Assembly (NCBI RefSeq): GCF_009720365.1
Contig: NZ_WBZD01000016.1
Location: 62,001-126,000, forward strand
DNA from: Catellatospora paridis
GTDB taxonomy: Bacteria; Actinomycetota; Actinomycetes; Mycobacteriales; Micromonosporaceae
Direction: 5' to 3'
DNA: 64,000 nucleotides
The position numbers and the translations under genes are program-made. This document shows positions 17,885 through 26,110 of the stretch, one piece after another (position 1 is the first letter of the stretch; each line of letters begins with the position of its first letter). The notes under the pieces are model-generated. The model searched no databases. It saw only the letters and a program-made list of their open reading frames with translations, and was not told where the DNA came from.

Positions 17885-17890
17885 GCTCAT
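17816..17890 (-). CDS. 24-codon ORF, first copy (coupling ORF)
   Basis: Encodes MSELVERIVGRGGHAGD then ERSEELA. The ATG (17890-17888) overlaps the TGA of the ABC ATPase gene and its TGA overlaps the next ORF. Because the duplicated unit is 71 bp and the ORF 75 nt, the 4-nt overlap is preserved through both copies. The peptide is charged and has no TM segment. Confidence 0.45.
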   Translation of the reverse strand: MSELVERIVGRGGHAGDERSEELA

Positions 17891-18702
17891 GCCCGCCCCC
17901 GCGGGGTCAGGTCCAGCACCGTGTCGACGCCGTCGCGGGTGTTCAGCAGGTGGGTCACCACCACGATCGCCTTGCCCGCATCGCGCCAGCGCCGCACCTG
18001 CTGCCAGAAGTCCAGATACGAACCCTGGTCGAAGCCCTGGTACGGCTCGTCCAGCAGCAGCACGTCGGGGTCGCCCAGGCCCGCCAGCACCAGGTTGAGC
18101 TTCTGCCGGGTGCCGCCGGACAGGTGCCGGGCCTGCGTGCCGCCCCGCGGATCCCAGTCCAGCGCGGCCGCGCCCGCCCGGCCGGTGTCGCGGGCGTCCG
18201 CCCGTGACATCCCGCGACCCGCGCCCACCAGCAGGAAATGCTCGTCGGGCACGAGGAAGTCGCTGGTGCCGCCGCCCTGCGGGCAGTAGCCGAGACTGCC
18301 GTGCACGCGCACCTCGCCCCGGTCGGGACTGACCAGGCCCGCGCAGATCCCGAGGAACGTGCTCTTGCCGGACCCGTTCGCGCCGACCACCGCGGCGACC
18401 TCGCCCGCGCGCACCGCCAGGCTCACCTCGCGCAGCACGGTGCGGCGGCCGTACCGCTTGGTGATCCCGACGACCTCCAGCAGCACCGGCCCGCCCGGCG
18501 CACGCCGCGGCGGCTCCGGGCGCACGCTCTCGGCGACCGTCGCGGCATACGCCTGCGGCGGCCCGAAGGCCCGCAGCGGGTCGTCCCCGCTCTCCCACAG
18601 GTGGGCCGCGGTCTCGGCGAGCACGTTGCCCGCCGTCTGTTCGGCCACCCCGTGCCGGCGCAGCTCGCCGGCGAGGGCATCGAGCCAGGTGTCGTGTCTC
18701 AC
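17887..18702 (-). CDS. ABC transporter ATP-binding protein with N-terminal HAAS-like domain
   Basis: 271 residues. Residues 1-60 (WLDALAGELRRHGVAEQ, AETAAHLWESGDDPLRAFG) resemble the HAAS domain, which normally occurs in membrane proteins beside PadR genes. Residues 73-265 are an ABC ATPase with Walker A GANGSGKST (107-115), Q-loop YCPQ (to 142), signature LSGGTRQ (194-200), Walker B VLLLDEP (214-220) and H-loop H251. GTG 18702 overlaps the padR stop as GTGA. Energises the permease at 17056-17748, probably for export. Confidence 0.88.
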   Translation of the reverse strand: MRHDTWLDALAGELRRHGVAEQTAGNVLAETAAHLWESGDDPLRAFGPPQAYAATVAESVRPEPPRRAPGGPVLLEVVGITKRYGRRTVLREVSLAVRAGEVAAVVGANGSGKSTFLGICAGLVSPDRGEVRVHGSLGYCPQGGGTSDFLVPDEHFLLVGAGRGMSRADARDTGRAGAAALDWDPRGGTQARHLSGGTRQKLNLVLAGLGDPDVLLLDEPYQGFDQGSYLDFWQQVRRWRDAGKAIVVVTHLLNTRDGVDTVLDLTPRGRA

Positions 18703-19037
18703 CGTGCCGCCACCTCTCGCAGAATCGCGCTCACCCCGCCCGCGAAGGCCTCCCAGTCGGCGGCGGAGCGCCGCAGCGTCTCGGTGCCCGCCGGGGTGAT
18801 CCGGTAGTACTTGCGGGCCGGGCCGGACCCGCCCTCACGCCAGTGCGCGACGACCTGGCCGCCGCGCTGCAGCCGCAGCAGCACCGGGTAGAGGGTGCCG
18901 CCCTGGATGCCGTCCAGCCCCGCGGCGTGCAGCGACTGGATCAGCTCGTAGCCGTAGGACTCGCGGTGCGCGAGCACGCCGAGCACGCACAGGTCGAGCA
19001 CTCCCCGCAGCCATTGACTGCGTCGCTCCAGCTCCAT
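18699..19037 (-). CDS. PadR family transcriptional regulator
   Basis: 112 residues from ATG 19037 (ELERRSQWLRG). PadR winged helix: LDLCVLGVLAHRESYGYELIQSLHAAG, then GTLYPVLLRLQRGGQVVAHW and KYYRITPAG. An in-frame start at 19055 would add MLLSRA, less likely. First gene of a coupled PadR-ATPase-permease operon, the usual arrangement for PadR autoregulation of an efflux system. A near-palindrome lies just upstream. Confidence 0.9.
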   Translation of the reverse strand: MELERRSQWLRGVLDLCVLGVLAHRESYGYELIQSLHAAGLDGIQGGTLYPVLLRLQRGGQVVAHWREGGSGPARKYYRITPAGTETLRRSAADWEAFAGGVSAILREVAAR

Positions 19038-19061
19038 GGCGCGAGACAGTAGCACAGCAAG

Positions 19062-19082
19062 CTAGTTGGTGTCGCTACCTAG
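19062..19082. promoter_or_regulatory. Candidate PadR operator
   Basis: A 21-bp near-palindrome bounded by CTAG on both sides (19062-19065 and 19079-19082) lies between the padR start and the divergent gene at 19108. Thirteen of 21 positions are symmetric. PadR proteins commonly bind palindromes next to their own start; binding here is inferred. Confidence 0.4.
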
Positions 19083-19107
19083 TCCGCGCCGCCGGTACCC
19101 TGGCCTG

Positions 19108-19986
19108 GTGAAAACCGCCGCCATCGAGGTGCTGGACCCCGACGTCTGGCGTGCCCGCAGGCAGGCGCACGAGGAGCTGGTGGACGGCTGGCTGGCGCAC
19201 CACCTGGCGCGCCGCCGCGACGGGGTCAAGCACCCCGTGCACGACTTCCTGTTCACGTACTACTCGCTGCGCCCCGCGCAGCTGCGCCGCTGGCACCCCG
19301 GCCACGGCGTCGTGCTGCGCGACGGCGCACCGGACCGCGACTACACCGCCGTCGACGGCGGGGTCCTGCTCGACCCCGCCCTGCTGGCCAAGCGGGCCGA
19401 CTCGGTGCGCTGGATCCGCGACCTGCTGGCCGCGACCGCGTCCCGCCCCGCCCAGCTGGGCTGCTTCGGCATGCACGAATGGGCCATGGTCTACCGCCAG
19501 AGCCAGGACGAGGTCCGGCACAACTCCTGGCCGCTGCGCCTGTCGCCCGCCGCGACGGCCGAGGTGGTGCAGGACCGGGGCGTACGCTGCACCCACTTCG
19601 ACGCGTTCCGCTTCTTCACCGCGCCCGCGCGCCCGCTCAACGTGCACCAGCCGACCCGTGAGCTGCAGCCCGCCCTGGAGCAGCCCGGTTGCCTGCACGC
19701 GAACATGGACCTCTACAAGTGGTCCTACAAGCTGTCCCCGCTGGTCCCGAGCGAACTGGTCACCGCCTGCTTCGCCCTGTCCCGCGAGATCCGCGAACTC
19801 GACATGCGCGCCAGCCCCTACGACCTCGCCGACCTCGGCTTCCCGCCGGTCCGCATCGAAACCCCCGAGGGCCGCGCCGAGTACGCCGCCGCCCAGCGCT
19901 CCTTCGCCGACCGCGCCGCCCCGCTCCGGGACGCGCTGCGGGTCCGTTGCGAGGCACTGCTCGCCGTGCCGTCGCCAGGGGCATGA
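19108..19986 (+). CDS. Conserved hypothetical protein (often labelled 3-methyladenine DNA glycosylase)
   Basis: 292 residues from GTG 19108. Conserved blocks are VKHPVHDFLFTYYSLRPAQLRRWHPG, GCFGMHEWAMVYRQ, RCTHFDAFRFFTAPARPLN, LEQPGCLHANMDLYKW and ELDMRASPYDLADLG. The set of His, Cys and Glu in GCFGMHEWAM, GCLHAN and the HFDAFRFF block suggests a metal-dependent or hydrolytic site. Homologues in Streptomyces are annotated as 3-methyladenine DNA glycosylase without a clear basis in the sequence, so function is left open. Confidence 0.75.
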   Translation: MKTAAIEVLDPDVWRARRQAHEELVDGWLAHHLARRRDGVKHPVHDFLFTYYSLRPAQLRRWHPGHGVVLRDGAPDRDYTAVDGGVLLDPALLAKRADSVRWIRDLLAATASRPAQLGCFGMHEWAMVYRQSQDEVRHNSWPLRLSPAATAEVVQDRGVRCTHFDAFRFFTAPARPLNVHQPTRELQPALEQPGCLHANMDLYKWSYKLSPLVPSELVTACFALSREIRELDMRASPYDLADLGFPPVRIETPEGRAEYAAAQRSFADRAAPLRDALRVRCEALLAVPSPGA

Positions 19987-20070
19987 TCACTGTTCTGGGC
20001 CGAAAAGTGCGGTGGACCGCAGGTTCTGACCGCAAACAGCGATCTCCGCCGAACCGCCCTGAGGCAGGTG

Positions 20071-20120
20071 TCAGGAAGGGCACCTTCCTCCACCTATGGC
20101 GATGGGAAGGTGCCCTTGCT
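20071..20120. terminator. Hairpin repeat family A, copy 2
   Basis: AAGGGCACCTTC (20076-20087) and GAAGGTGCCCTT (20106-20117) form a 12-bp perfect stem; the loop contains CACCTATGGCGATGG, related to the loops of other copies. It lies between the convergent genes ending at 19986 and 20151. Confidence 0.75.
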
Positions 20121-20150
20121 TCAGCTGGTGGGGCGGGGGTTGTGCTGCGG

Positions 20151-20576
20151 TCAGGCGATGCAGGCGCAGACGATGAGGGCCGCGCCGAAGTGGGTGGCGG
20201 CGGTGACCTTGGCGGCGGGGTGGGGCTCGATCTCGGCGATCATCTCGCCGAGGCGGCCGGGGGTCAGCCAGTCCAGGGCCAGGAAGGCCAGGGCCATCAG
20301 GCCGATGCCGAGGATTCCGAAGATCACCGTCGAGGCCAGGCCCTTGCCGAAGTCCTCGTAGCTGGTGAAGATCGCGGTGAACACGATCAGCGCGATGCCC
20401 AGCTGGTTCGCCGCCAGCAGCAGCGCCGCGTTGCTGCTGCGCTGGTGCCAGATCAGCTCACGCAGGCGGCCCGGCGTCAGCAGGTCCACCACGACGAATC
20501 CGACCGCCATCAGACAGATGCCGGCAATCCCGAACACCACGCTCTGCCACGCACCCGTGACCAGGTCCTGCACCAT
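20151..20576 (-). CDS. DUF350 family membrane protein
   Basis: 141 residues with four TM helices arranged as an internal duplication: FGIAGICLMAVGFVVVDLLTPGRLRELI and FGILGIGLMALAFLALDWLTPGRLGEMI. Each half is about 70 residues, with a loop (NAALLLAANQLGIALIVF) between. This is the two-repeat DUF350 architecture; function unknown. The ATG at 20576 is used. The gene converges on the glycosylase-like gene and lies just downstream of glnA on the same strand. Confidence 0.85.
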   Translation of the reverse strand: MVQDLVTGAWQSVVFGIAGICLMAVGFVVVDLLTPGRLRELIWHQRSSNAALLLAANQLGIALIVFTAIFTSYEDFGKGLASTVIFGILGIGLMALAFLALDWLTPGRLGEMIAEIEPHPAAKVTAATHFGAALIVCACIA

Positions 20577-20665
20577 CTACGCCTCCACTGCATCCGAATG
20601 TCGCTCGGGAGGCTAGCGGACGCCCGCAACACGGGCGTCCGCACGGGGCTGACCAGGTTACCTAC

Positions 20666-20756
20666 AGCGCACCCAGGCTGAGCCACCGATACCTGGGCTG
20701 CTAGAGCGCACCCAGGCTGAGCCACCGATACCTGGGCTGCTAGAGCGCACCCAGGT
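20666..20756. repeat. 39-bp tandem repeat at the 3' end of glnA
   Basis: Two copies (20666-20704 and 20705-20743) and the start of a third that runs into the glnA coding end. Each copy includes the glnA stop context (reverse strand CTGGGTGCGCTCTAG) and a stem CCCAGG/CCTGGG, so the glnA 3' end and terminator-like hairpin have been duplicated in tandem. Confidence 0.85.
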
Positions 20757-22092
20757 ACCTGATCCGCTCGAACGGGGTCACCTCGCGCCGGTACTCCTCC
20801 CACTCCGCGCGCTTGTTGCGCAGGAAGAAGTCGAACACGTGCTCACCGAGCACGTCGGCGACCAGCTCGGAGCCGGCCATGACGTCGATCGCCTCGGACA
20901 GGTTCTCCGGCAGCGCCGAGTAGCCCATCGCGCGGCGCTCGGCGTTCGACAGCGCCCAGACGTCGTCCTCGGCGCCCGGGGGCAGCTCGTAGCCCTCCTC
21001 GATGCCCTTCATGCCGGCGCCCAGCAGCACCGCGAAGGCCAGGTAGGGGTTGCAGGCCGAGTCCATCGAGCGCACCTCGACCCGGGCCGAGTTCGGCTTG
21101 CCGTACGCGGGCACGCGCACCAGGGCCGAGCGGTTCAGGTGGCCCCAGCAGACGTACGCCGGAGCCTCGGAGATCCGGTCCGGGATCATCTGCGGGAACA
21201 GCCGCTTGTACGAGTTGACCCACTGGTTGGTGACCGCGGTGAACTCCCGCGCGTGGGTGAGCACCCCGGCGATGAACGCCTTGGCGGTCTTGCTCAGCTT
21301 GTGCGGGTCGGCCGGATCGTGGAAGGCGTTGCGCTCGCCCTCGAACAGCGACAGGTGCGTGTGCATGCCGCTGCCGGGCTGGTCGGTGAACGGCTTGGGC
21401 ATGAAGGTGGCCCGCACCCCGTGCGACAGCGCCACCTCCCGCATCACGTGCCGGAAGGTCATGATGTTGTCGGCGGTGGTCAGCGCGTCCGCGTACCGCA
21501 GGTCGATCTCCTGCTGGCCGGGGGCGACCTCGTGGTGGCTGAACTCCACGGAGATGCCGATGCGCTCCAGCGCCAGCACCGCCTGGCGGCGGAAGTCGCG
21601 CGCGATGGCGTGCGTGGTGTGGTCGAAGTAGCCGCCCGCGTCGACCGGGGTCGGCACGCCGCCGTCCGCGGGCGCGTCGGCGAGCAGGAAGAACTCGACC
21701 TCGGGGTGGGTGTAGAAGGTGAAGCCCTTGTCGGCCGCCTTCGACAGCGCCCGGCGCAGCACGTGGCGCGGGTCGGCCCAGCTCGGGGTGCCGTCGGGCA
21801 TGAGGATGTCGCAGAACATCCGGGCGCTCTCGCCTGAGCCGCCACCCTCGAACGGGAACACCTGGAACGTGGTCGGGTCCGGCATGGCGATCATGTCGGA
21901 CTCGTACACCCGGGCGAAGCCCTCGATCGCGGAGCCGTCGAAGCCGATGCCCTCCTCGAAGGCCGACTCCAGCTCCGCCGGCGCGACGCTGACCGACTTC
22001 AGGGTGCCGAGCACGTCGGTGAACCAGAGGCGCACGAAGCGGATGTCGCGCTCCTCAAGCGTACGCAGCACGAACTCCTGCTGACGATCCAC
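20740..22092 (-). CDS. glnA: Glutamine synthetase, GlnA2 type
   Basis: 450 residues. Cytoplasmic ATP-dependent synthesis of glutamine from glutamate and ammonia. The N-terminus is close to mycobacterial GlnA2: VLRTLEERDIRFVRLWFTDVLG, then FEEGIGFDGSAIEGFARV. Glutamate/metal sites are in VEFFLLAD, HHEVAPGQQEIDLRYADAL and GSGMHTHLSLF, and the flap/active site in RVEVRSMDSACNPYLAFA. The adenylylation tyrosine of GlnA1 types is replaced: the loop reads DDVWALSNAE, so GlnE control is unlikely. GTG 22092 with AGAGAGG upstream. Confidence 0.93.
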   Translation of the reverse strand: MDRQQEFVLRTLEERDIRFVRLWFTDVLGTLKSVSVAPAELESAFEEGIGFDGSAIEGFARVYESDMIAMPDPTTFQVFPFEGGGSGESARMFCDILMPDGTPSWADPRHVLRRALSKAADKGFTFYTHPEVEFFLLADAPADGGVPTPVDAGGYFDHTTHAIARDFRRQAVLALERIGISVEFSHHEVAPGQQEIDLRYADALTTADNIMTFRHVMREVALSHGVRATFMPKPFTDQPGSGMHTHLSLFEGERNAFHDPADPHKLSKTAKAFIAGVLTHAREFTAVTNQWVNSYKRLFPQMIPDRISEAPAYVCWGHLNRSALVRVPAYGKPNSARVEVRSMDSACNPYLAFAVLLGAGMKGIEEGYELPPGAEDDVWALSNAERRAMGYSALPENLSEAIDVMAGSELVADVLGEHVFDFFLRNKRAEWEEYRREVTPFERIRYLGAL

Positions 22093-22266
22093 GGCATGCC
22101 TCTCTAAGACGAGATCTCCGGGCCAGTCTGGCGCGGCCTCATTACGGGCACGTTACGCCATGCTCCAGCTGTACGCCGGAGCACCGTGATGCCGCAACTT
22201 CGACGCCCTTCACCCCGTTGGACCGGTCAGTGAAACGGAGCTCCCCTCGATGCGCAAGGAGCGCCC

Positions 22267-23085
22267 ATGAACCGCCTGGACACCCTCTTCCCGGTGCGCC
22301 ACCGCACCATCGCGGGCGGTATCGCCCTCGGTGGGCTGCTGATCGGCGCGCTCACCCTGGCCGGGGTGCTCGGCGCGACGCACCGCCAGCAGCAGGCCCA
22401 GGCGACCGAGACCCGTAGGACGCTGCCGATCACGGCGACCCAGCCCGAGCTGCAGGCGGCGCTGCTGGCCGACGTCGACCTGCCGGCCAGTTACGCCGCG
22501 CAGCCGCCCAGCCCGTCGCCCCGCGTGCGCACGCCCCGGCCGGAGCGCTGCGCGGCCCTGCTCGGCGCGCCCGACGAGCTGATCCGCACGGCCGCGGCGA
22601 CCGTGGCCACCCACCCGAAGGCCCGCATCCAGCCCAGCGCCCAGGCGGTCTCCGGGCACCGCGGGCCGACGCTGATCACCCAGGTGCTCAGTACCTTCAC
22701 CGGCGACGGCGCCCTCGGCACCCTGAACGAGCTGCGCCGGATGGGCCAGCGCTGCCGCGACTTCAACGCGGTGCTCGACGACGGCACGGCGGTGCGGGTG
22801 CGCGTCGAGGACGTGCCGCGCGACCGGCTGCCCGCCGACCTGCTGAAGCTGGAGGGCGACGCGTACGCGCTGCGCTTCACGCTCACCGGCAAGGACCGGA
22901 CCATGACCGGCTACCTGGCGCTGGGCCGGGTGGGCGGGGTGCTGTCGATGCTGCGCGAGATGGAATCGGGCGAGCGCCAGGGCACCGTGGCCGACCTCGG
23001 CCGGTTCACCGGGCTGCTGGAGCAGGCGGCGAAGAAGCTGCTGCCCATCACCCTCGGCGGCCCGCGACCGAGCCCGCGCGGCTGA
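22267..23085 (+). CDS. Secreted or membrane-anchored hypothetical protein
   Basis: 272 residues; start ATG 22267 with AAGGAG spaced 8 nt. A basic N-terminus is followed by one TM/signal segment (IAGGIALGGLLIGALTLAGVLGA, about residues 15-37) without a lipobox. The exterior part has LLADVDLPASYAAQ and paired cysteines (RCAALLG and RCRDF) that could form a disulfide, and a C-terminal fold with LLKLEGDAYALRFTLTG. It resembles the PknH-type sensor-like extracellular domains in general layout only. Function unknown. Confidence 0.65.
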   Translation: MNRLDTLFPVRHRTIAGGIALGGLLIGALTLAGVLGATHRQQQAQATETRRTLPITATQPELQAALLADVDLPASYAAQPPSPSPRVRTPRPERCAALLGAPDELIRTAAATVATHPKARIQPSAQAVSGHRGPTLITQVLSTFTGDGALGTLNELRRMGQRCRDFNAVLDDGTAVRVRVEDVPRDRLPADLLKLEGDAYALRFTLTGKDRTMTGYLALGRVGGVLSMLREMESGERQGTVADLGRFTGLLEQAAKKLLPITLGGPRPSPRG

Positions 23086-23127
23086 GCGACATCGAGCACC
23101 GTTGAGCCGTCCGCTTAGGATGGCGCG

Positions 23128-24165
23128 GTGCGCCGCCTCGCCTGGCTAGCCCTGGCCGTCCTGCTCGGCCTCGGCACGGCCGCCGTCACCGATGTCCGGA
23201 TCGCCGACGCCACCGACTCCACCCCCTACCTGCTGGCCACCGCGGCCCTGCTGGCGATCGGCCTGTACGGCAGCACCTACGGCATCGACACCGCAGCCGC
23301 GCGGCAGGACCGGCGGCTCATCGTCACCGCGGTCACCGTCGGCGTGGTCGTCAAGGCCGCAGTCATCGGCGCAGCGCTGGCGCTGGCCTGGCAGGATCCG
23401 CTGTTCCTGCTGCTGGGCATCGTGGTCGCCCAGATCGACCCGCTGTCGGTGGCCGCGCTGCTGGGCGACGACCGGCTCTCCCCCCGGGCGCGCACGGTGC
23501 TGGCCGCGTGGTCCTCGTTCGACGACCCGATCACGGTGGTTCTCACCGTCTACGCGGCCGCCGTCGCGGCCGACACGTTCGGCCTGGGCACCCGCGAGGC
23601 CCAGGGGGTACACGTCGCGGACGGACTGGTGGCGTACGCCGTCGATCTGGGACTGAATCTGGTCTTCGCGGGTGTGGTGTGGCTGGTGTGGCGCTACGGC
23701 GTGCGGAACCGGCCGCGCTGGTCCACCGCTCTGCTCGCGCTCGCGGCGGCCGTGGCGGTGTGGCAGTTCCTGATGCTCGGCCTCGCGCTGGTCGGCCTGT
23801 TCCTGCGGCCCGCTTGGCTGGCGCGGCTGCTGCCCCGGATCACCCAGGGCGCGCTGTACGCCGCGACGGTGCTGCTGGGGCTGCTGCTCATCGGTGGGAT
23901 CGCGCTGCCACAGGGCATCAGCCTGGGCGTGGCCGCGTTCGCCGCGCAGATCCTGGTCGGCTGGCTGCTCGCCCGGAACATGCCCGCGACCGACCGCCTG
24001 CACCTGGCCTTCGCCCAGCAGAACGGCATCACCGCGATCATCCTCGCGCTGCGTCTGGAGGCCCAGTTCGCCGGCGTGGTCGCCGTCGTCGCCCCGGCCA
24101 TCCTGGTCACCAATCTGACCCACTACGCCGCCAACCACCTCCTCGACCGCCGCACCCGCGCCTGA
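23128..24165 (+). CDS. Cation:proton antiporter-like membrane protein
   Basis: 345 residues with about ten TM helices. The block LLLGIVVAQIDPLSVAALLGDD and AAWSSFDDPITVVLTVYAA resemble the Asp-containing TM motifs of Na+/H+ antiporters (the T-D-P and N-D/D-D sites), and HLAFAQQNGITAIILALRLE near the end is the antiporter glutamate/glutamine helix. Shorter than typical NhaP (over 400), so ion and direction are uncertain. GTG 23128, or ATG 23119 nearby. Starts 42 nt after the previous gene. Confidence 0.7.
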   Translation: MRRLAWLALAVLLGLGTAAVTDVRIADATDSTPYLLATAALLAIGLYGSTYGIDTAAARQDRRLIVTAVTVGVVVKAAVIGAALALAWQDPLFLLLGIVVAQIDPLSVAALLGDDRLSPRARTVLAAWSSFDDPITVVLTVYAAAVAADTFGLGTREAQGVHVADGLVAYAVDLGLNLVFAGVVWLVWRYGVRNRPRWSTALLALAAAVAVWQFLMLGLALVGLFLRPAWLARLLPRITQGALYAATVLLGLLLIGGIALPQGISLGVAAFAAQILVGWLLARNMPATDRLHLAFAQQNGITAIILALRLEAQFAGVVAVVAPAILVTNLTHYAANHLLDRRTRA

Positions 24166-24243
24166 CGCCGGCTGGCGGACTGTGGCAGGGCACACGCCTG
24201 GTGGGAAACACGCGGCGGGTGGGGTGTGCGAGAAGATGAGGGC

Positions 24244-25995
24244 ATGACCGCCACGCTGCGTCTCGCCCTCGCCCAGGTCAACCCGACGGTCGGCGACCTC
24301 GCCGGCAACGCCGCCATCGTGCGCGAGTGGTCCGCCCGCGCCGCCGAGGCCGGCGCGCACATCGCCGCCTTCCCGGAGATGATGCTGACCGGGTATCCGG
24401 TCGAGGACCTGGTGTTCCGGCAGTCCTTCGTCGAGGCCTCCCAGCAGGCGCTGGTGCGGCTGGCCGCGGACCTGGCCGCCGACGGGCTGGGCGAGCTGGC
24501 CGTGATCGTCGGTTTCCTCGACGCGGACGGCCCGGCGCGGCTGGGCTCGGACTCGACCTCGCCGGTCGGCCCCCGCGACTCGCTGGCGCTGCTGCACCGC
24601 GGCGTGGTCGCCGCCCACTACCACAAGCACCACCTGCCCAACTACGGCGTCTTCGACGAGGACCGCTACTTCGTGCCCGGCGACACGCTGACCGTGGTGC
24701 GGGCGCAGTGGGCCGACGGCAGCCAGGCCGACGTCGCGCTGACCATCTGCGAGGACATCTGGCAGGCGGGCGGCCCGTTCGCGGTGGCGGCGTCGGCCCG
24801 GGTCGGGCTCGTCATCAACATCAACGGCTCGCCGTACGAGCTGAACAAGGACGACGTGCGGCTGCCGCTGGTGCAGCGCCGGGCGGCCGAGGCCGGGGCG
24901 GCCGTGGCGTACGTCAACATGATCGGCGGTCAGGACGAGCTGACCTTCGACGGCGATTCGATGATCGTGGCGGCGGACGGCACGCTGCTGGCCCGCGGTC
25001 CGCAGTTCCACCAGGCGCTGCTGGTGCACGACCTGCACCTGCCCGAGGCCGATCCGGACGCGCCCGCCGGCCACCTGGGTTCGATGCGCGTCGCCCGGAT
25101 CCCGCTGACCACCTCCTGGGCCACGCCGGAGGGCCCGGCCGCCGACGCCGGCATCGCCGACCGCCTCGGCGACGAGGCCGAGGTGTGGAACGCCCTGGTC
25201 ATGGGCCTGCGCGACTACGTACGCAAGAACGGCGCGAAGTCGGTCCTGCTCGGCCTGTCCGGCGGCATCGACTCCTCGGTGGTCGCCGCGATCGCGGTCG
25301 ACGCGCTCGGGGCCGAGCACGTCGTCGGCGTCTCCATGCCCAGCGGGCACTCCTCGCAGCACTCCCGCGACGACGCCGCCGAGATGGCCCGGCTCACCGG
25401 CCTGGATTACCGGGTCGAGCCGATCCAGCACATGGTGGACGCGTTCCTGTCCAACCTGAACCTGTCCGGCCTGGCGGTGGAGAACCTGCAGGCGCGGGTG
25501 CGCGCGGTGATCCTGATGGCGCTGTCCAACCAGGAGGGGCACCTGGTGCTCACCACCGGCAACAAGAGCGAGCTGGCCGTCGGTTACTCCACCCTGTACG
25601 GCGACTCGGTGGGCGCGTTCAACCCGCTCAAGGACGTGCCGAAGACGCTGGTGTGGAAGCTCGCGCACTGGCGCAACACGGTCGGCGAGGTGATCCCGGA
25701 GAACTCCATCACCAAGCCGCCGAGCGCCGAGCTGCGCCCGGGTCAGCTGGACACCGACTCGCTGCCGCCGTACGACCAGCTGGACGCGATCCTGGCCGGT
25801 TACGTCGACGGCGACCAGGGCCGCGACGAGCTGGTCGCCGAGGGGCACGACCCGGCGCTGGTCGACCGCATCCTGCGGCTGGTCGACGGTGCGGAGTACA
25901 AGCGCCGCCAGTCCGCGCCCGGCACCAAGATCTCGTTCAAGGCGTTCGGCCGCGACCGCCGCCTGCCGATCACGAACCGGTGGCGTGAAAGCTGA
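24244..25995 (+). CDS. nadE: NAD+ synthase, glutamine-dependent
   Basis: 583 residues. The N-terminal nitrilase-fold glutaminase (about 1-270) has the triad: Glu in AAFPEMMLTGYPVEDL, Lys in HYHKHHLPNYGVFDE, Cys in ALTICEDIWQ. The C-terminal NAD synthase domain has the PP-loop SGGIDSSVVAAIA and TTGNKSELAVGYSTLYGD. Ammonia from glutamine is channelled to amidate nicotinate adenine dinucleotide. ATG 24244 with GAGG upstream. Confidence 0.96.
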   Translation: MTATLRLALAQVNPTVGDLAGNAAIVREWSARAAEAGAHIAAFPEMMLTGYPVEDLVFRQSFVEASQQALVRLAADLAADGLGELAVIVGFLDADGPARLGSDSTSPVGPRDSLALLHRGVVAAHYHKHHLPNYGVFDEDRYFVPGDTLTVVRAQWADGSQADVALTICEDIWQAGGPFAVAASARVGLVININGSPYELNKDDVRLPLVQRRAAEAGAAVAYVNMIGGQDELTFDGDSMIVAADGTLLARGPQFHQALLVHDLHLPEADPDAPAGHLGSMRVARIPLTTSWATPEGPAADAGIADRLGDEAEVWNALVMGLRDYVRKNGAKSVLLGLSGGIDSSVVAAIAVDALGAEHVVGVSMPSGHSSQHSRDDAAEMARLTGLDYRVEPIQHMVDAFLSNLNLSGLAVENLQARVRAVILMALSNQEGHLVLTTGNKSELAVGYSTLYGDSVGAFNPLKDVPKTLVWKLAHWRNTVGEVIPENSITKPPSAELRPGQLDTDSLPPYDQLDAILAGYVDGDQGRDELVAEGHDPALVDRILRLVDGAEYKRRQSAPGTKISFKAFGRDRRLPITNRWRES

Positions 25996-26110
25996 CCGAG
26001 TGTCAGTGAATTAGTGCACTCAACCCTGACATCGGGTGTTCAACGGGTGGAAACATTCTCCTGGAGACCCGGGGACCGCGGATGCGGCCTCGAGGCGAAA
26101 GGAGACAGCG

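Noticed and set aside
20666-20743. 39-bp direct repeats as a possible CRISPR array
   Set aside because: The copies are contiguous, without spacers, and derive from the glnA 3' end; no cas genes are near.
23146-25848. A 900-residue open frame antisense to the antiporter and nadE genes
   Set aside because: It has no recognisable domains or ribosome site and mirrors the third-position GC pattern of the sense genes; it is a shadow frame.
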